Source: Amphimedon queenslandica (taxonomy: Eukaryota; Porifera; Demospongiae; Haplosclerida; Niphatidae). Taken from it: a DNA stretch of 27,774 nucleotides. Positions 1 to 10,100 of this stretch are shown piece after piece. A program made the position numbers and the translations under genes. The stretch is taken from NCBI RefSeq assembly GCF_000090795.2, contig NW_003547041.1:1-27774 (forward strand). Direction: 5' to 3'. Within the stretch, counting starts at the first letter, position 1. Each line of letters opens with the position of its first letter. The notes beneath the pieces are model-generated. The model had not been told where the DNA came from. It made no database searches and saw only the letters and a list, made by a program, of their open reading frames with translations.

Positions 1-205
1 GAACTGACTTAATGTGTCACTGATTTTTGAGCTAACCTGCATGCATAAATTCTCAGCTACGGCGGCTACATCTAGTAGTCAACTAGCATGCATTTTACTG
101 AGTACCTGCTTATACACAATTTTACTCATTCACATAAAATGATTTTACAATACCAATAGCTGTAATTAATGCTTAAAGTGGAAATGATGATAGCTATAGT
201 ATAAT
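1..205. repeat. Left copy of a duplicated flank (R1)
   Basis: Nearly the same sequence occurs at 17880-18075, with a handful of substitutions and small indels. Homology is already present at base 1, so the repeat continues left of the window. It stops near 205, just before the broken receptor fragment at 241-537. No terminal inverted repeats are visible. It looks like the end of a tandem segmental duplication rather than a transposon, although a transposon remnant cannot be excluded. Confidence 0.8.
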
Positions 206-240
206 AAGGGATATAAAATACAAAGTTCTCTGATTACTAG

Positions 241-537
241 AGAACTCTGACACCACAAACCATCATTCTGACCATCAGGACCAATGGGAATATTAGTAGC
301 AGTACCATCAGGTCTATCTGAATCTATATCATGAAAGAGACCAGCAGCTATCATTGAGAAATTAGCAATGGTCACATTTTCTTCAGCAAGAAATAATCTG
401 ACACCTAATAAATAGACTGTAATTATGAATGTTACTTAGACATTATACAGACCAGTAGTTGGACGAGGAGGAAGTGAACCAAACTCTTGACACGATACAT
501 AATGTAGTAAGATTAAGAAAAATAGCCCGAGCATCAT
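241..537 (-). pseudogene. Receptor copy D: 5' fragment (signal peptide and half of first Ig-like domain)
   Basis: Exon 1 (453-537, ATG at 537) encodes a signal peptide starting MMLGLFFLILLHYVSC followed by QEFGSLPPRPTTG. It splices at GT(452-451) to exon 2 (right edge 404). Exon 2 matches the first Ig-like exon of copies A and B through the GLWCQSS motif. After that homology stops near 241 and the frame runs into unrelated sequence, so the second half of the domain (TWYYP ... GLYRC) is missing. The upstream flank (about 540-720) resembles that of copy B. I read it as a 3'-truncated duplicate. It could encode a short secreted peptide if expressed, but nothing supports that. Confidence 0.7.
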
Positions 538-1093
538 ATAGACTGATTATTATCAAGCCAAAGCAGACTTGTTGTCTGTAATTTAGCAACTGATTCAATT
601 GAAGATTGAAAGGTAATAAAAGTTAACTATTAAAATAAAATGTAAACAAGTTTTGAAAGAGAAAATCTCTCAGTTATAAAGACAGCTTTACAATAACATT
701 CATACATTTTGAAACAGTCAAGCACAACATTAATCACATTTTTTTAAACCACCAATCTTACAAGAGTCAGGCATGCATACCACCCATGTGGCAAATGAAC
801 AAAGGCAGGAAGCTATGCATGTACACACATGTACATCACAAAAATGTTTAACTGCATAAACAGCACAAAACATAACACATGCACATGTAGGTGTACATGA
901 ACTGTTTTCTCACAAACATGTTGCGTGAGGATTTTTTAGGAAGTGAAAGAAATAACAAAAAATTAACAAAGATAAAAACAGTGTTAGACTGGACACTATT
1001 ATATACTCAATAACATGAAAAGTGTATTAAAAACATTAATTAAACACTGGTTCTTATTATATGCCTCTATGCAGTGGTAGGTCTATACGAATA
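538..1093. other. Gap between receptor copies A and D
   Basis: No coding exon seen. The right part (about 960-1093) is strongly similar to 15010-15156, the 3' flank of copy C. The left part resembles the 5' flank of copy B (14507-14640). The same D-5'/A-3' spacer therefore exists as B-5'/C-3', which supports head-to-tail duplication. It should hold the 3' UTR of A and the promoter of D. I see no clear AATAAA on the minus strand here. Confidence 0.6.
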
Positions 1094-4000
1094 CTAAGAA
1101 CCACCAGACCATCCACCTGATCCAGTATCATTATCACCTCCTTTAGCAGAACCAGGATCATCCGCTCCAAACTGTTTCTTCATGTCAAACTCTTCATTAG
1201 TAGCACTGGGTGATGTAGAATTATGAGATCTACATGTACAAGAATGAGAAAGGAACAAGATTTTAATACAAACGACAATGAAAATAAACACACACACACA
1301 CACACTTCTACTCTCTTGTCTCTCAGTGTTTATAATTAGCCTAACCTTATTTTGTGTGCAATTACAAGCAATACAACAAATACTACAACAACAATGAACA
1401 CAACAACTATTGGAATAACAATCGCTAGAATATTGTCATTATTATCATCAAGTGGTATTATTGCTATAAGAAAAGGAATGGAGAGAGAAAAAGAGCAAAA
1501 ATAGAAAGAGAAAAAAAGGAGATAAAATTTGATGTTATGAAGTGTATTGATCTTACTTGGTGCTGTTTTAAAGAATAAGGAAGTTAAGGTATACAATAAA
1601 ATAAAAAAGAGAAAGAAAGGCTAAACTCAAAAGCTATACAAAGGTGATATTATTACATGATTATGACATGCATCTACACACACTGGAATTCACAGAAATG
1701 CTTTAGATAGGATGATTTGGAACTTAAATTTTTGTAAGGCCACAAAGACAATAAAAACTGTATTACTGTAGTTCAAAAATCAATGCCTTATCAGATTGTC
1801 ATCAGATTGGTAAAAATGCATTCAAAATCATGCATTCAACATCACATCCCAAAGTATAATATAAGTACCAGCCTACTATACACTACAGCATGTACATGTA
1901 CATGTACTTACCATAAACTGTAATGGAAATATTAGCACTAGCTGATGTATTCCTGAGATATATGTAACTATTAGGAGCAGTCACTTCAACATTACAAGTA
2001 TACATTCCAGTGTCGTTAGCATTATCCAATGAATAGAACATTAATGTTGCATTATAATGCAATGTATTGATCATATTGAGACCCTCAGTAATAGTAGCAT
2101 CAGATGAACCCATAGGAACATTAGTACCATCACGTGTCCATTGATTAGTGACAGTCACTGGTATAGTAACTAATGGATCTAACATTATGTCACATTTGAT
2201 GAAGAATGGTGTCCCTGCATATAATGTATCATCATGTTCCTTTGATATAGTAACAAGTACTGGTGGAACTATGTTAAGATCAAAAAAATTAGAAGAATAT
2301 AATAAATAGATTAGAGCTATATTTAAAATAAAAAATAAATAGTTATGTGTAAGTTATATTTAAATTTAGTATACTAAACGTTTAAAATTAACTAATTAAA
2401 TTTGTACAGGATATTTATAACTTACAGTCAACAATCAAGGTGAAAACATCACTAGCCTCTTGAGAATCATAAGTAGCAGTGCTAGGATCATTGGTATTAT
2501 TAAAACCAGTTACATTAAACTCAGCCATACATGTATACATTCCAGCATCTTCAAACCTCACTGGATCCAGTATTAGAGTATAGTTAGTAACTGAACCAGT
2601 ATCATCTGTTGTGATACTGTATGGTCTATTTAAGTTAGAGAGCATTTCCATATCTGTATCATTCATTTTAAAGAGAGTAATCATTGGTTTTACTACTAAT
2701 CTCTCAACTGTTGTTATGGTACAAGTTATAGTTAGAATCTGACCAACTTCAAATGAACCAACTGATGAAAATTTTACTGTCATTGGAGGAAGACCTGATG
2801 AAGAATAAGAGAAAGTAGAAAAGAAAGGAAGAGAGGGCAGAAAGAACTGTAATCATTGTAGTATGGGCTACCACCTACTTTCAACAGTAACATTATGGGT
2901 AGTAGCAGTAGGTTGACTTGATGCTATTAATGAGTTACTAGAATTGATAATCATTTGACAGGTATATGTTCCTCCATCATTATTAAGACCAGTATCAATA
3001 GGTAGAAACAATAGCATGCTTACAAGACTGTTACCAGTTGGAGGTATCACTTGACGTCTTGCTTCATTAGTTGGTATTACATTACCACTAGGATCAGTCC
3101 ATACTACACTAGCAGTTACTGGTGTATCCACTATTGTAGTGTTTACTGTAGCTGTACAGGTTAGTACGTAACTTGTACTCTCATATATTGGACCAGTTGG
3201 AGGATCAGCAACTATTGATACACTGGGAGGAGGTACTACAAATGAATTATTTTAAATAATTCCAATAATAATGCTTCATGTACTAGTACCTTGTACAGAT
3301 ACAGAATAATTTGACGTCACACTAACAGTATTGCTACTGTCATTTAGTAGAGCTCCACAAACATATTCTCCAACCTGTGATGCTTGCAATGAACTGAAGT
3401 TAAGAGTAAGTGTATATACAACATTATCATTAACTGATATCATTGTAGGCTCTAAAGTATCTAAGAATATGTCTTCATCAGTTGTAGAATTGAAATGATT
3501 CAAATTAGAGTTAGCCCAGAACATGTCAATTAGAGTAACAATCACTTCAGCAGCTAATGTCAATGTACAGGATAATGAAAAGGAAGATGACAATGGCATC
3601 ATAACTGGCCCTTGTACATCAATACTGACAACTGAAATTATTAAAGAATAAATAATTATAATACACTATGTACACGTACATGTGCATATACATGCATACC
3701 TTGAGGAACAGTAACAGTGATTATTCCACTGGGTAAGTCTTCACCAGTAGCTACTAGTCTAATATTATATTCATCATCAGGGCATAATGAGAGAGACAGC
3801 TCAGTATTTGTAGTGTTGTCATTCATAATAATACCATTACTGTTATTAACAAAGACATGATACTGAGGAGTGGCACTAATCACTGCTGAGGGAGACCAAT
3901 CCAGTGTAACTGACATAAGGCTATTTCTGCTGTAGACCAAGTTTGATGCAGATCCAGTTACTAAAAAATAATGGATAGAACAATTTGATATGTATTACCT

Positions 4001-4881
4001 ACCAGTAATATCTCTTGTTGCCATATTAGTAGATACTAAAGGTGTGGTTGTAATTCTGTCAGTAGTAACAAAACATTTATACAGACCAGACACTCTCATT
4101 CTAAATATTACTGATACTTGTACTTGTACATCATTATTAACTGGTGTTACAGTACGTATCAGATCATTATCAGATACATTAAACTGGTTTCCATTATCAA
4201 CAGAGCAAGTGACTATTGTTGGTGATCTATTAGTGACATTAAATGATAAACTAAACACTGGAGGATCAGCATCAACTAATGAGAGGAGCTGGAAGGAAGG
4301 ACTACTGCCATTAATCATTGGGAGTTCTAGAAAATTGAGTAAAAGTATTCTATCATTTAAAGCTTACCATCATTTCTAATAAAATCATTGTTCCGATAAG
4401 CAGCAACATACAGTGTCTGATTGATTCCTTCTTCATTTGGTATAACACATCTGTATAGTCCTTGAATGTTTCCTATTCCTCCATTTCTTAACAAACCAAC
4501 TTGACCAGTAGCAGTGTTGTTAGCAAACAGAGGACTACCAGAACCCAATGGTACAGTTGTTCCATTAGGGTAATACCATGTTCCTATCATATTCTGATTA
4601 AGAGAACTCTGACACCACAAACCATCATTCTGACCATCAGGACTACCACCAACACTACCAGGTTCATCGATATCTGAATCATGAAACAGACCAGCAGCTA
4701 TCATTGAGAAGTTAGCAATAGTCACATTTTCCTCACCAAGAAACAATCTGATACCTATCAGTCTTAGATAATAAAAAATGATGATTATTAAATACTGACC
4801 AGTATCTGGACGAGGAGGTAGTGAACCAAACTGTTGACATGATACATAAAGTACCAATGATAAGAGAAACAACCAGGACAT
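1094..4881 (-). CDS. Receptor copy A: Ig/FN3 type I membrane protein, 912 aa, 11 exons
   Basis: Exons (plus coordinates, transcribed right to left): 4881-4800, 4754-4368, 4326-4003, 3960-3700, 3631-3290, 3235-2879, 2794-2426, 2268-1912, 1562-1557, 1463-1346, 1229-1094. All junctions are GT-AG and the phases agree throughout. Residues 1-16 form a signal peptide (MSWLFLLSLVLYVSC). Then come an Ig-like domain (28-156, LWCQS ... GLYRCVI), a second Ig-like domain (157-264), an FN3-like domain (265-351, TLDWSPS ... YNIRLV) and four Ig domains (352-826, with DAGMYTC and GGTYTC type F-strand motifs). A 6-nt exon and a TM exon (TM about 841-863) follow, then a 48-residue Gly/Asp/Ser-rich tail with no tyrosine. 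The ectodomain is rich in N-x-S/T sequons. Domains match copy B exon for exon, but B's extra Ig exons and its FN3 block are absent. Ligand and function are unknown; a surface recognition or adhesion role is inferred from architecture. Confidence 0.87.
1289..1305. repeat. (CA)n microsatellite
   Basis: Short CA run in the intron before the last exon of copy A. A related CA-rich run lies in the matching intron of copy C (about 15336-15356). Confidence 0.8.
1557..1562 (-). other. 6-nt microexon of copy A
   Basis: Minus-strand CACCAA sits between a TTTAAAACAG acceptor and a GTAAGATC donor. It adds two residues and keeps phase 1 between the last Ig exon and the TM exon (reads A-P-T across the joins). 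An identical CACCAA with the same splice-site context lies at 15639-15644 in copy C. Length 6 is neutral for frame, so skipping it would also give an open protein. Confidence 0.65.
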
Positions 4882-5433
4882 TACAGCTTGAACTAACTAG
4901 TATGTGTGTGGGTGGTTTTAGTACAGTAAAGTAGATCTACACAGTCACGCCCAGTTTAGGTTTGAAAGTGGGAGTGGCTGAATATATGAATATAATATAT
5001 AATCATAGATAATCTATGATTATGATTATTATTTACATAATGCAAGATAAAGAATTCAATAAGGAGACAAACAAACTGTCAAAAGAAATCTCCAACAGCT
5101 AGAGAAGGTTATAGATTTAATTAAAAACTATGAAGCTCATCTTTATTGATTTAGATACTGTGCTGGAAACAGGCTGAGTCTGGCAAACAATAGTCTAAGC
5201 AAACAAATAAATTTCCAGTTTTATGATGCATGTGTATTGACATACAGGATACCATTAGGTTAGTGTAACTAGGCTGACTAAATTTAAGATCCAACAGACA
5301 TGTACATTGCTTTGCTTGCTTTTCATACCTTAAAGGCTTCACCCCAGGTTACTCGTGCAATTTAGATCTAGTTAATTGTCAGTGATGAGGCTGATCAGAC
5401 TGATGACATATAATGTGTCAATTATAGTTTTGC

Positions 5434-5487
5434 ATTCCCCAGCTACAGTCATTTAGGTGTCCACCCAAATGATGTAGGCTGGGGAAT
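5434..5487. repeat. Short hairpin, about 24-bp arms
   Basis: ATTCCCCAGCTACAGTCATT on the left pairs with AATGATGTAGGCTGGGGAAT on the right, with a few mismatches and a very small loop. It could be a tiny MITE remnant or an RNA hairpin. Nothing shows transcription. Confidence 0.6.
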
Positions 5488-5759
5488 CATCTGGCTAGCG
5501 AGACTATGTCAATAAGTGTTGGTGTGTGTGTTGTGTGTGTGCACGCCTGTGCTTATTTCAGTGCCAGTCTATGTGTTAATCAATTTTGTGCTTTGTTACT
5601 GGCATGAATCACAGCAGCCATTTGGGTACACTTGCCCAACTCTCCCACTCAACTGATGCCTATGCATTACATAGACTACAATAGATACTCAGTGCTATGA
5701 GATGAAACTGCAGGTAATTATGTACCTCCCCCTGACAATAAGTAGATTTATCTAATAAT

Positions 5760-6175
5760 CTTTGAGCAAATTTAAAAAATTATAAAAAATCTAATTTTAT
5801 CTGGCATCCATTCAAAGTTCCCACACAACTAAAGTACATGCATGCACATCAGAAAAAATATAAAAATAAAGAATCTTCTCCTTTTTATTTTTGATAAAAT
5901 TTGGCCAAAGACCCTGTACTATGACTTTGGCCCAATTTTTGAGCAACTTAAAAAAATTAATTTTGATCAGAATTTGTTCAAAGTTTCTAGTTTTTATATA
6001 CACATAATTATGTATTTGCATCAGAGAAACAATTTTCAATCAAAAATTATCTCCTTTTCCTTTTTTTGACTCAATTTTTGAGTAACTTTAAAACAAAGAC
6101 CCTGTACTATTGTACAAAAATTTTGGCCGGATTTTTGAGTAACTTTTAAAATAACTAAAACAAAAGTATTAAAAA
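5760..6175. repeat. Diverged copies of the ~187-bp AT-rich satellite
   Basis: The recurring phrase TTGGCC-AATTTTTGAG(C/T)AACTTTAAA, the run CATCAGAAAAA and the run TTCTCCTTTT match the better-ordered array at 16128-16880. Copies here are degraded and spacing is irregular. Confidence 0.65.
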
Positions 6176-6468
6176 ATAACTTTTAAAAATAAATAATAAA
6201 AATAAACCACTGAGAGTAGAATCTGCATTGACCTCCATGCAACTAGATGAAGTTGTGATTATTATTAAGCACAAGAAGGAGTAAGAAAGAAGTTTTTCTA
6301 ATCATTATGTGATGTTACATTCTTCTTGATCAGCAACTCTTGGCAACATGCATAAAGGATTTTTAGTTATAAGAAACTATGACACAGGATTATGACTAAT
6401 CATGTGGAAATTAAACGTGTGCTTCAACTATCTAAATCAAACTAAACCAGTGTATGCATGACAATCTG

Positions 6469-6474
6469 TTTATT
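6469..6474 (-). terminator. Candidate poly(A) signal for copy B
   Basis: Minus-strand AATAAA, about 135 nt past the TAG stop of copy B at 6608-6610. Position fits a 3' UTR. The motif is common by chance in AT-rich DNA. Confidence 0.4.
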
Positions 6475-6607
6475 ACATCTACATATAAAATAAAGAGTTT
6501 TTAGCACTCCCAAAGAATAGTGCATGATGAGCATAGTTATTTCAAAACAATGTCAATCAGTTCATACATACTTTCATCGTTTTCTTTTTTGTGAATGCTT
6601 TTTGAGT

Positions 6608-7124
6608 CTAACCAACAGAGTAACAACTAACAGATTGAATTAATGTAGTACCTTTAACAATAGGCTTAGCAGTAGTATTTTCATATGTTGCAGCAGCACT
6701 TTCTCTTGCAGCAAGCAGATCAGGTTCATCTAATTGTTCATAAATCTGATCATCTCCCATTCTTTCATAAATTCCATCATCATCATTTCTAGTAACACAA
6801 TCATGGCACAATATACATGTATAAACACAAGTATCACTAAGGAATTATAGTATTGTTACTCACTCCATGGCAGTATTCTTGACAACATTAACCATGCCAT
6901 ATCCTGCATTAGGTGTTAGATTTATATCATTTTCATCAAATTTCCTATCATTATGCACATAAGTTAATCCATGCATAAGTTCTATTACTTTATATTATAC
7001 TTCTTTGACTTCTTCTTATATACTATCACACAAATGATGATCAGCACCATTGCAACTATGGCTATTGTAATCAAAACTGAAACTATTCCTGATATTACTG
7101 GTACACTAAATGTAGAATCAGTAC

Positions 7125-7196
<72 letters not shown>

Positions 7197-10100
7197 CACT
7201 AGTACTAATAGATGGAGACACTGTATAGAGTTAAAGTAAATTATTATACATTAAGTTTAGCAGTGTTTACTAACCTAGTATAATTTTGCTTACAGTTGGT
7301 CCTTCAATTAGTCCTACATCACTCAATAGCAATACACTAATACTCACAGTATAAGCTAACTGTGGTTCAGTATCAGTTATATTAACTGATGTGGTATCAT
7401 AAGCTACTGATATAGTTCTTGTATTAGTTTGTCTTAATGTACTGCTAGTGCTACCATCATCAGGAGTTAATCTGATACTGTATACAAAGAATCCTTTAGC
7501 TTCTTCTAGTGTCACTGGATCCCATGATAACACTATTGTATCTCCTATTCTCATTGCTTGTACATTTGATGGTGATACTGTAATGCTACCTGGACATATA
7601 ATCACATTAAGTTATTCATTCAAATACATTTACTGTCAGATTTAGTGAAGACAATAGCAGTGGCTGAATTTCCCTCACCAACTTGATTGACTGCTACAAC
7701 TGAAATATAATAAGGTGTCTTTGCCCCTATGAAAGTAAATTATAATCCAATTATAGAAATTTAGTCTATACTAACTTAATCCTTTGAATATTAAAGTATA
7801 TAGTACTTTTCCAGGTACAAATAGAACATCATCAGAACTAGTAATAGCATCAGTAGCTATTTTAACAATAAATCCAGTGATTTCTCCATTAGGATGAGAT
7901 GGTGGACTCCATGTTATATTGATAGTAGTTTCATTAACAACTGGTACAGTATAAGCTACTGTTAAACTATTAATGACAACTGGAGACACTACCAGATGAG
8001 GTGAACTAGGAACTGTGTATTGTATTTTAATAAATGTATCATAATAATATACTTACTGTCTGGTAGTGTTCTTCCTGCAGTAGTAGCCACTGGTCCAGCT
8101 CCAATGATTGTACTAGCACTAACACTAGCAGTGTAATTCTGATATGGACTGAAACCATCAACTAATTGTGTGACTGTAGTTTGATTCACAGATACAAGTA
8201 TTGTATAGTTATGTATTGTCGGCACATCTTGATTGATGACATTCAGTGAATATTCAATAATTAGTGAATATTCAATAATTACTCCATTAGGAGTAGCTGG
8301 ACTAGTCCATGTAAAAGTAACTGCTGTTTTATCAGGTATTGAAGTGAAATTCTGAGGACTGTCAATTGGTACTAGTAAAAAGCAAAACATGCATATAAAT
8401 ATAAGCCTACATACATGTAGCTTAAAGGAATTTTTGTTGACTATTTTTTAACTAAATTTATTACATGTACTTACTATCTTGAGCTGTTTCAAAAGTACAC
8501 TGGGTAAAAGGTCCTTCTCCTACTACATTAATAAATGACAGCTCACAAGTGTAACTAGTAAAAGGCATAACATCAGTAATAGTGAACATTGTGTTTGTTG
8601 AAGTTTGTGTTGGGCTCAATCCATTGACTGATACACCATTAATATTTATGCATGTTAATTTATAACCAACTGGTGCTCCATTTTGATCTATTAGTGCTGG
8701 TGCAGTCCAGGTAAGTGTGACATTACTTGGTAGAAATGTTATATTAGCACAATCTATTGGAGGAGCCACAGGCACTGTAGCATTTAATTTTGAACAAAAG
8801 AAATTAAGAATTAGGAATAGATAATATCAAAAAATTTTCACTCACTTGCTGGAAGTGTTCGAAAGCTCATTATAACAGTACTAGTAGTACCAAGACAATT
8901 GGTAGAATCAACTGTATATGTATAAGTGTTATCTTCCTCAAGGCCAGTCAACATGATTGTAAATTCTTCGTTAATTGCACTAATGTTACTGGAGCTCATT
9001 CTTATGATAGAAGTTGCTTGTGCTGTTTGTAAGATTGCTCCAGTATACTTAACACTGTAGGTTTCAGGTGTATAGGCAATGTTAGGTATTATGAATGATA
9101 TAGCAGCAGTAGTTGTTCCTGGAGTAGCTGTTACATTAGCAGCAGGAACTGGTAGGCTCTGAGCTATATATGAAAAGTAAGATATAAAAGGAAAAGAAAG
9201 GGAGATTTAGACAATAACACTTACATTTTATAGTGATAGTACTTTCCTTAGTAGTCATTATTGTAGTTGAATCAGGTATAGTAATACTAGCAGTACATCT
9301 ATAAGTACCAGAATCAGAAGGCCTACTGGTGTTGAAACTCAATATATTAGTAACAGTGGTAGTCATATTTCCTCCAGTAGTAGTCACAGTACCAGTTTCT
9401 ATTGTACCATTATGTACCCATGCTATTACCAGGCTTGGTATTACTATGGTTGGTTTAGTGGCTGTACAGGTAAGAGTGAAGTTATCATATGGGTCTGAAT
9501 GAAGACATGATGTTTCCAGACCCAGAAATGAGTCAGGGAAAGCAGAGAAACTATTAACAATAGGATCTAAAAATAAATAAAGTTAAAATGTAAGTCATAC
9601 ACATTTCAGACCGTGCATAAAATATTAAATTAGGTCTTCAATTTTACCTACATGTACATGCATACATTTTAAAGCTTACCAGTCACAGTTAAGTTTATGC
9701 TTGTATAATTTACATCAGAAATCGTTACATATTCATAAGCTGGAGCTGGTACTATAGTAACAATACATGTATATGTTCCTGAATCCTCAATACTACTCAA
9801 TGTAGTGAAATTAACAGTTGATCTATACTCATTACAACTTGATCTCATCATAACAGAGCTGGTATTAACACGATTTGTATCAGCAAGCATCATTAAATTA
9901 GGATTAATTTTATCTCCATTATCACCACTACTCATGATTTGTTGATTGATCATGTTCCAGGTTACATCAACAGTGAATGGTGTATCAACATTAGGATCAA
10001 CACTGATATCACATGTTAGTATCAGAATACTGCCAGCTAAGAAATAATCCTCTCTTGATAGACTCACATCAACAGATGGATTGGGAACTAATTAAAGATA

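Larger units (their letters stand above)
4882..6607. other. Gap between receptor copies B and A
   Basis: No coding exon recognised in 1.7 kb. It should hold the promoter of A and the 3' UTR of B. Contents: a small near-palindrome at about 4998-5020, a TG run at 5522-5541, an imperfect hairpin at 5434-5487, AT-rich satellite-like sequence at 5760-6175, and a minus-strand AATAAA at 6474-6469. Short open frames at 5151-5342 and 5812-6069 lie in low-complexity or repeat DNA and carry no domain. Confidence 0.6.

Noticed and set aside
2057..2066. Strict ITAM or ITIM in the receptor B tail (numbers here are residues of the protein)
   Set aside because: YERM-x5-YEQL has Met at the first +3 position and spacing shorter than the usual 6-8, and QIYEQL lacks the aliphatic or Ser residue at -2. 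Only general YxxM/YxxL/YxN classes are supported.
5812..6069. Overlapping opposite open frames
   Set aside because: They lie in AT-rich satellite DNA, with no domain and no splice context.
7001..7020. Frameshift after the TM of receptor B
   Set aside because: A 56-nt GT-AG intron (6945-7000) connects KKKSKK to FDEND in frame, so no frameshift is needed.
6971..7228. Plus-strand poly-valine open frame
   Set aside because: It is the antisense shadow of the ACT repeat in the receptor B stalk exon.
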